Assembly: GCA_015056815.1 (NCBI GenBank)
Contig: SVFN01000004.1
Span: 1 to 64,000, forward strand
Length of the DNA: 64,000 nucleotides
DNA from: Lachnospiraceae bacterium
Lineage (GTDB): Bacteria; Bacillota; Clostridia; Lachnospirales; Lachnospiraceae
Reading direction: 5' to 3'
Shown: one piece after another, positions 53,401 through 61,403 of the stretch
Position numbering within the stretch: the first letter of the stretch is position 1
Layout: every line of letters starts with the position of its first letter
Position numbers and translations under genes: made by a program
Notes under the pieces: model-generated
Database searches by the model: none
What the model was told of the DNA's origin: nothing
The model's input: the letters and a program-made list of their open reading frames with translations, nothing else

Positions 53401-55052
53401 AAAAGAGCGGTTATTACTACATGACAGGGTCTTATTTCCCGGAAGCAGGCGATGAGATCGATGAAAATGACAAATTACAGCAGTATGACAGAGTGGTCCT
53501 GAGACGTTCAAAGACTTTGGAAGGCTTACAGAACAGAAGTGAGCAGGTGACGATCTGGAAGGTGGGCAACCAGGGATTTGATTCCGCAGGTGAAAACGTA
53601 GATTCCGGTTATCGTTATATCTGGGCACCGGAAATCCATCGTGTAGGGGATTACTGGGTAGTCTACTTTACAGAAAGCCATAGTAAGAGTGATGTCTATA
53701 ATATCTTCTGTCATGCACTGGTCCTGGATGGCGATAAAGATCCATATGAGACGGCTTTGACGGCAGCGGATGAAGAGTCACAGTGGCAGGATTACAGAAT
53801 GACAAAGAGCGATGAGGCGCCGGCGGATCCGTTTAAGGATGCTACCTTCAGCCTGGATATGACGTATTTCAAGGATGCTGTAAACGATGAATCCTATGTT
53901 GTATGGGCAAGCAAGAGATCCGGTAATTCAGATCTTTATATCGCGACACTGGATGAGGAGGAACCCTGGAAAGTAACTTCCGCGGCAACCTGCATCACCA
54001 GACCGGATTTTGGATGGGAAAAAGTCAGATATATTGTGAATGAGGGTCCTTCTGTATTGCAGAAAGACGGAAATATCTATCTGTGCTATTCTGCTTCCGG
54101 AACAGGTTCCGAGTATGCGATCGGTATGTTAAGTGCAAAGGGCGGCGAAAAGCTGACAAAGACTTCTGTATGGACCAAGAGTCCGTATCCGCTCCTGACT
54201 TCCCGCGATGTGGACGGTGAAGAAGGACCGGGACATAACTCCTTTACGGTGGATAAGGATGGCAATGCGATTTTTGTATACCATGCACGCCCGACTTCTC
54301 ACAACTACAAACATTGTGGATGGGATGGCAGCAAGTCTACTTATAATACAGAGCCGTTAAACGATCCATGCCGTCATGCGAGAGTGAAGCGTGTACACTG
54401 GGCAGCGGATGGAACACCGATTCTGAAGATGACTTACGAAGAAGAGCTGCTGGATGAGAATAAGACGGTAACGCTTCATGTGAAAGTAACGGGACAGGCA
54501 CCTGTGACTCCGACTCCGGTAACACCGGCACCTGCAAAGAATCTTCCGGATAAGGCCGGTACGACAGAGACTTTTGGCGGTAACAACTATGTGGTAACGA
54601 ACGCTTCTTCCGCTTCTCCCGAGGTGGCTTATAAGCAGCCGGCAGATAAAAACACAAAGAGCGTAACGATTCCGAAGACGATCACGGTCAAAGGCGTTAC
54701 ATATAAGGTGACAGCGATTGCGGACAATGCATTTAAAGGCAATAAGAAGCTGAAAAAGGTAACGATCCCTGTCGGTATCACTGCTGTCGGAAAGAATGCA
54801 TTTGGCGGATGTACAGCACTCAAGAGCATTACAATTCCGGAAGGCGTGACAACGATCGGAGCGAATGCGTTTAAGGGCAACAAGAGCTTAAAGAAGATCG
54901 TCATCAAGTCAACCGTACTGAAAAAAGTTGGCAAGAATGCGTTTAAGGGAATTTATAAGAAAGCAACGATCAAAGTGCCGAAAAAACAGAAAAAGGCTTA
55001 TCAGAAGCTGTTAAAGAAAAAAGGGCAGGCTTCTGGCGTTAAGATCAAATAA
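50406..55052 (+). CDS. Secreted multidomain glycoside hydrolase (LamG, Big_2, GH43, BspA-type repeats)
   Basis: A 1548-aa exported protein. Order: signal peptide (1-30, LAVVLAAAMTFTS then PVAAVES); LamG-like concanavalin domain (about 45-290, AIAYYDFDGYTLDGD); Big_2 (about 293-375); a second LamG copy (about 380-620, AIAAYDFEGYKAE) and a second Big_2 (about 625-710); a linker; a GH43-type five-blade propeller (about 975-1350) with base D992 in EGMADPCIYW, IWAPEIHRVGDYWVVYF and acid E1213 in VNEGPSVLQ; a Pro/Thr linker; and leucine-rich BspA-type repeats (about 1410-1548, IADNAFKGNKKLKKVTIP). It most likely debranches or cuts arabinan/galactan-type pectin or related glycans, binding with LamG. 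No LPXTG; the basic C-terminal repeats may hold it to the wall. Strong promoter, signal AAGGAGG and terminator: a lone gene. Confidence 0.86.
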   Translation: MKGKQLIRSGLAVVLAAAMTFTSIPVAAVESRTPTVANEKGSESVKNTAIAYYDFDGYTLDGDNVKDGEDIVMFLDGDGTKPTLTEDPARGTVLSLTKQKYPGAWAKFASSPFASVEDLDNGLTINFWTKADGAPGGAANLLDFEVAPADTGRAGTFAINQGMIYWNTTDQDSVYTDFNIGDVKFSDTGWKMVSIVLTKTGLTVYSNGQAISHTVAGGTEDYETMMQELVGSSEKEGFYGRGRVETRLGASGATYWDCAGAYMDDVSFYGKALSAEQIAALYTETGVAVKITDVTVSGKTQVQVGKTIKLTANVLPADATEDKTVTWVSSDDTILTVDEEGNVRGIKEGAAKVTAKAANVESAEFAVTVIPFSDQKVSELAIAAYDFEGYKAEENSLKKGDTSIELKTMGNGVKPALKEDEVRGQVLSLTKNDYSNSGYALLANPFEGKDAKDGFTVNFWTKATGDIAGGNCIIDFDLGGGEADAADRNAASGSFAINQGMVYWNTTNQNGNYTDFNVGDIGFGASEGWKMVTICVTQNDITFYGNGSKITKKISSGTESYAQMINDLTGGLCKEGQNTSVRLGSSVATYWNCAGALLDDITFYAEALGAEDVKALFNEQKVDVSLANITINGKNSVEEEKTVQLSAAFEPVDATVDRDAVEWTSSDPSILTVDGKGLVKGIKKGKATVTAKLDDVTSAPFEIEVLGCLETLEPGNYLTVYTTKTPFYAEAANLNQETQSVYFAVSKDGKNFEVLNNGGGVIFASKGSGRIVEPKIFKENGKFVVVAQDATASNGFHVFTSDDGVHYYTDVLETNNTRVAEGLLKSSFTFELDGENLAQKDTNFSVGNAVAITEEEYQYLVNKLGTVVNTGLEKLPDLTVNKSEKLDAAGLTKKVPSVNATYSDGSAQSFKIDWEDLKDVNGKTVDLTKEGEYDIVGKVIQTKYLNQLKELNGSELPEDDPENVNPEEPDNYDEATGETYYDATKFVEGMADPCIYWDEKSGYYYMTGSYFPEAGDEIDENDKLQQYDRVVLRRSKTLEGLQNRSEQVTIWKVGNQGFDSAGENVDSGYRYIWAPEIHRVGDYWVVYFTESHSKSDVYNIFCHALVLDGDKDPYETALTAADEESQWQDYRMTKSDEAPADPFKDATFSLDMTYFKDAVNDESYVVWASKRSGNSDLYIATLDEEEPWKVTSAATCITRPDFGWEKVRYIVNEGPSVLQKDGNIYLCYSASGTGSEYAIGMLSAKGGEKLTKTSVWTKSPYPLLTSRDVDGEEGPGHNSFTVDKDGNAIFVYHARPTSHNYKHCGWDGSKSTYNTEPLNDPCRHARVKRVHWAADGTPILKMTYEEELLDENKTVTLHVKVTGQAPVTPTPVTPAPAKNLPDKAGTTETFGGNNYVVTNASSASPEVAYKQPADKNTKSVTIPKTITVKGVTYKVTAIADNAFKGNKKLKKVTIPVGITAVGKNAFGGCTALKSITIPEGVTTIGANAFKGNKSLKKIVIKSTVLKKVGKNAFKGIYKKATIKVPKKQKKAYQKLLKKKGQASGVKIK

Positions 55053-55067
55053 GAGCAGGTAAAATGA

Positions 55068-55104
55068 AGTTCACCGGTGTATCTGACATCGGTGAACTTT
55101 TTTT
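55068..55104 (+). terminator. Terminator of the secreted GH43 protein
   Basis: Perfect 9-bp stem AGTTCACCG/CGGTGAACT, then TTTTTTT. Confidence 0.92.
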
Positions 55105-55358
55105 GGAGAAGAGAACAAAGAATTCTGTTTTTTTGAAATTAAATGTTTTGTAAATAAAAAATTAGCATGCAAAATATTTCAAAAAACAATAAAAGGCTAT
55201 ATGATAAGAAACGTAGGATTTTATGCGGTATTACATAGACAAAACAGAGTTTGAGACGGACGCATGAGGGAAATGCGACATCCCGATGAGGGACTTTGTA
55301 AAAAGGATAGGGGTGTCGGTCTGTTGATCTGTGGTCTGTTATAAGGAGCGAGGGGCAA
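55105..55358. other. Leader and promoter region of the XRE regulator gene
   Basis: TTTCAA (55177-55182), 17-nt spacer, TATGAT (55200-55205) may be the promoter. The leader holds hairpin CGCAT/ATGCG (55261-55277) overlapping a longer one, CGACATCCC (55276-55284) with GGGGTGTCG (55310-55318), so the two helices are mutually exclusive at their border. No gene seen. Confidence 0.45.
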
Positions 55359-55694
55359 ATGGAACTGAATTATAAGGTGCTTGGTGAGAGAATCAGGGCG
55401 AAGAGAGTGGAGAAGGGCTATACGCAGGATAAGCTGGCAGCGGTGATCGGTGTTTCCAATCCGCATGTGAGCAATATAGAGCGAGGACGGACAAAAGTGA
55501 GTCTTCCGACCCTTGTGGACATCTGCAATGCACTGGATACGACATTGGATGAGTTGCTGTGCAATGATCTGCGTCAGGGCAAGGCGATCATCGATCAGGA
55601 TATTGCAGCCGAAATTGAGCAGTGCAGTGAAAAGGACAGCAAGGTGATCTATAGTATTGTAAAAGCTGTGGTGGGCTGTCTGAAGGATATGTAA
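55359..55694 (+). CDS. XRE-family helix-turn-helix regulator
   Basis: A 111-aa protein with an HTH_3 domain (residues 8-65): LGERIRAKRVEKGYTQDKLA, VSNPHVSNIERGRTKVSLPT and ICNALDTTLDELL. The last 40 residues are acidic and helical and may be for dimerisation. GGAGCGAGGGG precedes the ATG. Target unknown; the structured leader ahead of it suggests it may itself be controlled. Confidence 0.9.
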   Translation: MELNYKVLGERIRAKRVEKGYTQDKLAAVIGVSNPHVSNIERGRTKVSLPTLVDICNALDTTLDELLCNDLRQGKAIIDQDIAAEIEQCSEKDSKVIYSIVKAVVGCLKDM

Positions 55695-55767
55695 GGATAA
55701 GCGAAGCAGCTTTTGACATTTTAGCCTGTGGTATATTTTTTAGTAGACATTTGACTGAAAAAACGAT

Positions 55768-55818
55768 AAAATACAGGATAGTGAGGCGGAAGAGCCGCTT
55801 TGCTGCCCTGTATTTTTT
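55768..55818 (+). terminator. Terminator or attenuator just upstream of the thioesterase gene
   Basis: Stem AATACAGG (55770-55777) with CCTGTATT (55807-55814), with GCGG/CCGC inside, then TTTT. It ends about 24 nt before the thioesterase ATG. Confidence 0.6.
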
Positions 55819-55841
55819 GATGTTCCAAAAGGAAGAAAACC

Positions 55842-56561
55842 ATGTATCAGTTTGAAACCAGAATACGATATAGCGAAGTAGACAAAAACGGACGGCTGAC
55901 TTTGCCGGGAATGCTGAATTATTTTCAGGATGTCTGTACATTTCAGTCGGAGGATGCGGGCGTGGGTACGCTGTACCTGAGGCGGAAAGGGCTGGCATGG
56001 GTATTAAATGCGTGGCAGATCGATATCCTGAAAACCCCTGTGCTGTGTGACGCAGTGCAGGTGGCCACGATACCTTATGATATGAAAGGTTTTTTGGGAT
56101 ACCGCAATTTTTGCATGAAGGATTCCCGGACGGGAGAAGTGCTTGCTGTTGCAAACTCCATCTGGACTATGATGGATCTTGAGAAACAGCGTCCCTGCAG
56201 GGTTCCTGAAGAGATAATGCAGGCATATGAGCTGTCAGAGCGGCTTGACATGGAATATGCAAAGCGCAAGATCCTTCTGGAAGGAGAAGGACGTAAGGAA
56301 GGAAATATTGTTGTTCTTGCGCATCATCTGGATACCAACCGTCATGTGAACAATGGGCAGTATGTGCAGATGGCGATGGACTTTCTGAAACCGGATACGC
56401 TGGTGGTACGCATGCGGGCAGAATACAAAAAATCAGCGGTTCTTTCCGATGTGATCGTGCCTGTGGTATACGAGCGGAAAGATATTTTGGGCATAGCCTT
56501 AAACAACAGTAAGGAAGAGACCTTTGCGATTATTGAATTTCATACAACGACAGGAGATTAG
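55842..56561 (+). CDS. Acyl-ACP thioesterase
   Basis: A 239-aa double-hot-dog thioesterase of the FatA/FatB type, releasing fatty acids from acyl-ACP in the cytoplasm. First hot dog starts YQFETRIRYSEVDKNGRLTL; the second has the catalytic block LDTNRHVNNGQYVQMA (Asn, His, and a Cys/Glu further on) near residues 165-180. It overlaps no neighbour and is followed 5 nt later by the CvfB-like gene, so they are co-transcribed. Confidence 0.93.
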   Translation: MYQFETRIRYSEVDKNGRLTLPGMLNYFQDVCTFQSEDAGVGTLYLRRKGLAWVLNAWQIDILKTPVLCDAVQVATIPYDMKGFLGYRNFCMKDSRTGEVLAVANSIWTMMDLEKQRPCRVPEEIMQAYELSERLDMEYAKRKILLEGEGRKEGNIVVLAHHLDTNRHVNNGQYVQMAMDFLKPDTLVVRMRAEYKKSAVLSDVIVPVVYERKDILGIALNNSKEETFAIIEFHTTTGD

Positions 56562-56566
56562 ACAGT

Positions 56567-57412
56567 ATGTTATTATTGGGACAGAAACAGGAATTGGTCA
56601 TTATAAAAACAGTAGAATTCGGCGTGTATCTTGCTGAGAGCATGGATAGCACACAGGAAAAGGTGCTCCTTCCGGCAAAACAGGTTCCGAAGGAAGCCGG
56701 GATCGGGGATCTGATCACGGTATTTTTATACCGGGATTCCAAAGATCGTCTGATCGCGACGGTACATGAACCGGTCATGATGCTTCATCAGATCGGGAAA
56801 TGCCGTGTGGCGGCAGTAAGCAAGGTGGGAGCTTTTCTGGAATGGGGGCTGGAAAAAGATCTGCTTTTGCCCTTCCGGGAGCAGACTTATCCGGTAGAGC
56901 CGGGAGAAGAGATCCTGGCAGCGCTATACATTGATAAGAGCAATCGTCTGTGTGCGACTATGAAGCTGTATCCGTACCTGGAGAAACAGTCCGGCTATCA
57001 GAAAGATGATACGGTACAGGGAATTGTTTATGAGATCAGTGCCGGATTCGGGGCATTCGTGGCAGTCGATGGAAAATATTCCGCGCTGATCCCCAAAAAA
57101 GAACTTTTGGGGGAAGTGAAAGCGGGACAGGAGATCACAGCCAGGGTATCCGGAGTCAAGGAAGACGGAAAACTGGATCTGAGTCTGAGACAGAAGGCAT
57201 ATCTGCAGATGGATGCGGACGCTGAGAAGATCCGGAGAATCCTGACGGAACAGGGTGGAAGCCTTCCGTTTAATGATAGGGCTGCACCGGAGCTGATCCG
57301 CGAGAAGATGGGCATGAGCAAAAATGAGTTTAAACGTGCCGTCGGACGTCTGTACAAGGAAAAAGCAATCCGGATCTTGCCGGATTCTATTCAACTTATA
57401 CAAAAGAAGTGA
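56567..57412 (+). CDS. CvfB-like S1 RNA-binding protein
   Basis: A 281-aa protein with tandem S1-type RNA-binding domains (start LGQKQELVIIKTVEFGVYL; second near 75-135, IGKCRVAAVSKVGAFLEWGL; third near 148-210, VQGIVYEISAGFGAFVAVDG) and a C-terminal winged helix (MGMSKNEFKRAVGRLYKEKAI). Staphylococcus CvfB controls virulence and mRNA processing. GGAG lies about 10 nt before the ATG. Confidence 0.92.
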   Translation: MLLLGQKQELVIIKTVEFGVYLAESMDSTQEKVLLPAKQVPKEAGIGDLITVFLYRDSKDRLIATVHEPVMMLHQIGKCRVAAVSKVGAFLEWGLEKDLLLPFREQTYPVEPGEEILAALYIDKSNRLCATMKLYPYLEKQSGYQKDDTVQGIVYEISAGFGAFVAVDGKYSALIPKKELLGEVKAGQEITARVSGVKEDGKLDLSLRQKAYLQMDADAEKIRRILTEQGGSLPFNDRAAPELIREKMGMSKNEFKRAVGRLYKEKAIRILPDSIQLIQKK

Positions 57413-57421
57413 CAAAAAGGG

Positions 57422-57449
57422 TTGCATTTTTTATAAATATGATTATAAT
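57422..57449 (+). promoter_or_regulatory. Promoter of the third HPr-like gene
   Basis: TTGCAT (57422-57427), 16-nt spacer, perfect TATAAT (57444-57449). Confidence 0.7.
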
Positions 57450-57496
57450 CTAAAGAGAGACCGTAAATAGTAATCAGACTGGAAAGGGGTAAAGGC

Positions 57497-57730
57497 ATGA
57501 AAGTACAGAATATCACGGATATTGAGAAATTCTTTAAAGTAGTAGACAGTTGCGAGGGCAAGGTTGAGCTTGTGACCGGAGAGGGAGACAGACTGAACTT
57601 AAAGTCCAAATTATCCCAGTATGTTTCACTGGCTAATATTTTCTCCGACGGCACGATCTCGGAATTGGAGATCATCGCGTATGAGAAAGCAGACATTGAT
57701 AAGCTTGTGGATTATCTGGTGTTAGGATAG
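57497..57730 (+). CDS. Degenerate HPr-fold protein
   Basis: A 77-aa protein that I read as an HPr fold: a helix (ITDIEKFFKVVDS), then KVELVTGEGDRLNLKSKLSQ aligned with the NAKSIMG region of HPr (Ser37 at the HprK site), then a C-terminal helix. No active His and a changed Ser46 context (NLKSKLS). The first half lacks the HARP loop. Own promoter and AAAGGGG site; the next gene starts 6 nt after its stop. Weaker similarity than the protein at 39970, so the assignment is tentative. Confidence 0.65.
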   Translation: MKVQNITDIEKFFKVVDSCEGKVELVTGEGDRLNLKSKLSQYVSLANIFSDGTISELEIIAYEKADIDKLVDYLVLG

Positions 57731-57736
57731 TATCCT

Positions 57737-58669
57737 ATGAATCCAAAGAAAGCAAATTGGCTGTTTTTATCTACGTTAGGTTTTGAGGCGGTCGTGATGA
57801 TCGCCTTGATTTTTTGTGCAGACAGATGGAAGATCGGCATTCTGGGAAGTCTGACGGTTTCCCAGTTGATCATACTGATTCCTACCCTTCTTTTTTTACT
57901 GTTGACAAGGACGGATCCGTTTGCTCTGATCCAGCATAACAGGCTCAGGGTTTCCACTGTTTTCATGATCATCGGTTTTTCTTTTCTGATGATGCCGCTG
58001 ATCCTGGTCGTTAATATGATCTCCTTACTGTTTGTGGAAAATACCGTAACCAATATGATGCAGTATGTTGTGAATGCACCGGCATTTTTCAGTATCCTGC
58101 TCATTGCGGTGGCCGGACCGGCGAGCGAGGAGATCGTTTTCAGGGGAGTGCTTTATCACAGTTATAAAAAGAGCGGACGGTTTGTGGGGGCCATGCTTTT
58201 GTCTGCATTTTTATTCGGACTGACACATATGAATTTCAATCAGATGAGTTATGCGATCTTAGTCGGGATCGTCTGTGTGCTTCTGGTGGAGTGCACGGGG
58301 AGCATTTTCGCAAGTATGATCTTCCACATGATGATCAATCTAAGCAATGTGATACCGGTCTTTCTGAATCCGGAGGCTTACGAAGATACAGGTAAAACAC
58401 TGGAGCTGGAGCTTGGCAGGCTCGGGATGACGTATCAGGAGTATTTGTACATGGAGATCGGGATTTTCGGGGTGATCGCTCTGATAACGACTTCACTGGC
58501 AATCTGTCTTTTGTATGCGATCGCGCGTCAGGAAGGCAGAAGCGGGTATGTGGCAGCACTTTTTCATAGGAAGGAAGGATGTGAGCGGGAAAGGCTGATC
58601 TCAATGCCGCTTGTTCTTTCTGTTTTGATATGCTTTGGGGTAATGATTTATGATATAGTAAAGAATTAG
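57737..58669 (+). CDS. CPBP-family intramembrane metalloprotease (CAAX protease-like)
   Basis: A 310-aa protein with about 8 hydrophobic helices and the Abi/CPBP motifs: EExxxR in ASEEIVFRG (E131, E132, R136), FGLTHMNFNQ (His) and FHMMINLSNV (His/Asn). Such enzymes are linked to prenyl processing, bacteriocin self-immunity or regulation by membrane proteolysis. The preceding gene is 6 nt upstream. Substrate unknown. Confidence 0.9.
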   Translation: MNPKKANWLFLSTLGFEAVVMIALIFCADRWKIGILGSLTVSQLIILIPTLLFLLLTRTDPFALIQHNRLRVSTVFMIIGFSFLMMPLILVVNMISLLFVENTVTNMMQYVVNAPAFFSILLIAVAGPASEEIVFRGVLYHSYKKSGRFVGAMLLSAFLFGLTHMNFNQMSYAILVGIVCVLLVECTGSIFASMIFHMMINLSNVIPVFLNPEAYEDTGKTLELELGRLGMTYQEYLYMEIGIFGVIALITTSLAICLLYAIARQEGRSGYVAALFHRKEGCERERLISMPLVLSVLICFGVMIYDIVKN

Positions 58670-58702
58670 GGAAGCAGATGCTTTTGCAGATAGGGGACAG
58701 TT

Positions 58703-59383
58703 ATGAAAGAAATACAGGTTTTGGGTGTACATCTGCAGGACTATACAGTGCGTGAAGCTATGCGTAAAATAGATGAATTCTGGCGGAACGGGAGGCTGAA
58801 CAGTATTGGCTTTGTGACAACGAAGGGATTGATCCAGGCGGATGAGATGCCACAGGTGAAAGAGTGGATGCAGTCTCTGGATCTGACGGTTCCGGCAGAT
58901 GTGGACATTTTGAGAGCTGCAAAGATCGACTCGCAGGCAAGGAGCCGCGAGATCGAGGAGAATCTTTTTATCAAAGAATTTTTGCGCAGGACGGTGAGGT
59001 ATCGTAAGTCCGTATTCTTGTTAGCAGAGAATGAACAGCAGATGGGAGTGCTTACACAGGAGCTTTTGGAATACCAGGAGCATCTTAAGATCGTGGGAAC
59101 GTATGTGTGGGAGGAGCTGACGGCCGATGAAGACTTCCTGGTCAATGAGATCAACATCGCCGCGCCGGATATTCTGATCTCCCAGCTTGCAACGCCGCAC
59201 AGGGAAGAGTTTTTTGCACACAGCAGGATGAAGCTGCATACGTTTATCTGGCTGATTTTGAAGGAAGGAGTATCGATCAGTCAGAAGCGGGGAAGCCTGC
59301 GGACGCGCTTTTATGAATATTTGACGAAGAAGATATTCCGTATAAAGGTAGAAAAAGAGCGAAAAGAGACAGATGAATCATAA
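58703..59383 (+). CDS. Divergent WecG/TagA/CpsF-like glycosyltransferase
   Basis: A 226-aa protein resembling the WecG/TagA (GT26) family, which moves N-acetylmannosamine or N-acetylmannosaminuronate onto undecaprenyl-linked sugars for wall teichoic acid or ECA. IQVLGVHLQDYTVREAMRKI starts as in the family, and the fold continues through FLRRTVRYRKSVFLLAENEQ and LKIVGTYVWEELTADEDF. However the usual DGIG-type active-site motif is replaced by PADVDILRAAKI, and the PxQE motif is altered to LATPHREEF. It may have a new specificity or be inactive. GGGGACAG precedes the ATG. Confidence 0.7.
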   Translation: MKEIQVLGVHLQDYTVREAMRKIDEFWRNGRLNSIGFVTTKGLIQADEMPQVKEWMQSLDLTVPADVDILRAAKIDSQARSREIEENLFIKEFLRRTVRYRKSVFLLAENEQQMGVLTQELLEYQEHLKIVGTYVWEELTADEDFLVNEINIAAPDILISQLATPHREEFFAHSRMKLHTFIWLILKEGVSISQKRGSLRTRFYEYLTKKIFRIKVEKERKETDES

Positions 59384-59429
59384 TTTCTATCGTATTGCAC
59401 AAATTTCCAATAAAAAAAGGTAGATTTTT

Positions 59430-59457
59430 TTGCTATTTTATATTAGAATAGTAAAGT
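59430..59457 (+). promoter_or_regulatory. Promoter of the CdaR-type gene
   Basis: TTGCTA (59430-59435), 16-nt spacer, TAAAGT (59452-59457). Confidence 0.5.
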
Positions 59458-59585
59458 AAATGGAAAAATAGCAAATAATTAAATTGGTTTATTTGTGGAA
59501 TGTGTCTAAGGTGAGCTGTTTTTCCGGAGTTATGGGGCAAAATGATGTGGCCGGAGGCTGCAGAGAAAGAAAAGGAGTACATACT

Positions 59586-60674
59586 ATGATTTCAAGCCAA
59601 ATTCTTCAAAATACGGTAGATGGTCTGAAAGCGATCACCCGTGTTGACTTCATTGTGATTGACATGGATGTAAATGTTGTGGTAACGACGATCGAAGGGG
59701 AACATGATTTTGAAGCGGCTGCCGCGGATTTTGTGAGATCTTCGGCGGAGAGTCAGGAAGTTTCCAGATATCAGTTCTTTAAGATCTATGATGAACAGGT
59801 GCCAGAGTATGTTCTTGTGACCGTCGGCTCGGGGGAAGATGTTTATATGATCGGCAAGATGGCGGCATTCCAGCTGCAGAATTTGTTGGTGGCTTATAAA
59901 GAGCGCTTTGATAAGGATAATTTTATCAAGAATCTTTTGCTGGACAACCTTTTGCTGGTGGATATTTTCAGTCGTTCCAAGAAATTACACATCAAGAATG
60001 AAGCAGACCGTGTGGCGATCATCATTGAGGCCGGACAGGGGAAGGATCTGAATGTATTGGAGACGATCCGTACCTATCTGGGGACGAATGGCGATGATTT
60101 CGTGACAGCAGTGGATGAGAATAATGTCATTGTCGTGAAAGAATTAAAAGAAGACAATGTGAAAGATGAAGTGGAAAAATGTGTATTCGGTATTACTTCC
60201 GCGCTCGAAAAAGAAGGGGTTAAGAATGTCCATGTGGCATACGGCAATACGGTAAAAGAGATTAAGGAAGTGAGCCGTTCCTACAAAGAGGCAAAGATGG
60301 CAATGGATGTCGGAAAGATCTTCTTTGATGAGAAGAATATCGTAGCATACAGTGAACTGGGGATCGGACGTCTGATCTATCAGCTTCCTATCCCGCTTTG
60401 CAAAATGTTTATCAAGGAGATCTTTGGAGAAAAGAGTCCGGACGAGTTTGATGATGAGACACTGGCTACAATCTATAAATTCTTTGAGAACAGTCTGAAT
60501 GTATCGGAAACGTCGCGTCAGCTTTTTATCCACAGAAATACACTTGTGTACAGACTGGATAAGCTGCAAAAGAGCACCGGACTGGATCTTCGCGTGTTCG
60601 AAGATGCGATCACCTTTAAGATCGCCCTCATGGTCGTTAAATACATGAAGTATATGGAGACATTTGAGTATTGA
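59586..60674 (+). CDS. CdaR/PucR-type transcriptional regulator
   Basis: A 362-aa regulator: an N-terminal sugar-diacid recognition-type (Diacid_rec) domain (residues about 1-135, SQILQNTVDGLKAITRVDFI), a GGDEF-like middle region (about 160-270), and a C-terminal PucR HTH_30 (ETSRQLFIHRNTLVYRLDKL, near 310-330). In Gram-negative bacteria CdaR responds to glucarate or glycerate; in Firmicutes this type sits next to many loci. Here it stands just before ftsEX with 42 nt between, not near sugar-acid genes. Start at ATG 59586, AAAGGAG upstream; a longer frame start at 59484 has no ribosome site. Confidence 0.87.
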   Translation: MISSQILQNTVDGLKAITRVDFIVIDMDVNVVVTTIEGEHDFEAAAADFVRSSAESQEVSRYQFFKIYDEQVPEYVLVTVGSGEDVYMIGKMAAFQLQNLLVAYKERFDKDNFIKNLLLDNLLLVDIFSRSKKLHIKNEADRVAIIIEAGQGKDLNVLETIRTYLGTNGDDFVTAVDENNVIVVKELKEDNVKDEVEKCVFGITSALEKEGVKNVHVAYGNTVKEIKEVSRSYKEAKMAMDVGKIFFDEKNIVAYSELGIGRLIYQLPIPLCKMFIKEIFGEKSPDEFDDETLATIYKFFENSLNVSETSRQLFIHRNTLVYRLDKLQKSTGLDLRVFEDAITFKIALMVVKYMKYMETFEY

Positions 60675-60716
60675 TCATATCGTAACAGGAAGAAAAATTA
60701 GGAGGCAATGGAATCA

Positions 60717-61403
60717 ATGATTACGTTGGATCATGTGAGTAAATCATATTCAACAGGAGCGCCGGCGTTAAATGACGTAAGCCTGCATATCGATCAGGGT
60801 GAATTTGTGTTTATCGTGGGCGACAGCGGTTCCGGCAAATCAACACTGATCAAATTACTGCTTCGGGAGTTACTGCCCACAAGTGGTACGATCAAGGTAA
60901 ACGGAACGGATGTGGGCTCTTTAAAACATCGGAGGATTCCCAAATTCAGACGTAATATCGGAGTGGTATTTCAGGACTTCCGTCTGTTAAAGGATCGCAA
61001 TGTTTATGAGAATGTGGCTTTTGCACAGAGAGTTGTGGAGACGCCGAATAAAGAGATCAAAAGAAATGTTCCCGCTGTGCTTTCTACAGTCGGACTTGCG
61101 GGAAAGTACAAGATGCGCCCGAAGCAGCTTTCCGGTGGAGAGCAGCAGCGTGTCGCATTGGCAAGGGCACTTGTGAACCGACCACCGATTTTGCTCGCGG
61201 ACGAGCCGACCGGTAATCTGGATCCCAAAAACTCATGGGAGATCATGAAGCTTTTGGAGGATATTAACGCAGACGGCACGACAGTACTTGTGGTAACACA
61301 TAACAGAGAGATCGTTAATGCGATGAAAAAGCGTGTGATCACTATGAACAAAGGCGTGATCGTGAGCGACGAGAAGGAAGGATCATACATCGATGAAATT
61401 TAG
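60717..61403 (+). CDS. ftsE: Cell-division ATP-binding protein FtsE
   Basis: ATPase of the FtsEX complex, which controls peptidoglycan hydrolases at division or during growth. The 228-aa protein has Walker [11 protein letters not shown] near residue 35, [16 protein letters not shown] near 138 and Walker [15 protein letters not shown] near 160. I prefer ATG 60717; ATG 60708 is only 2 nt from AGGAGG. Overlaps ftsX by 11 nt, so the two are translationally coupled. Confidence 0.96.
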   Translation: MITLDHVSKSYSTGAPALNDVSLHIDQGEFVFIVGDSGSGKSTLIKLLLRELLPTSGTIKVNGTDVGSLKHRRIPKFRRNIGVVFQDFRLLKDRNVYENVAFAQRVVETPNKEIKRNVPAVLSTVGLAGKYKMRPKQLSGGEQQRVALARALVNRPPILLADEPTGNLDPKNSWEIMKLLEDINADGTTVLVVTHNREIVNAMKKRVITMNKGVIVSDEKEGSYIDEI

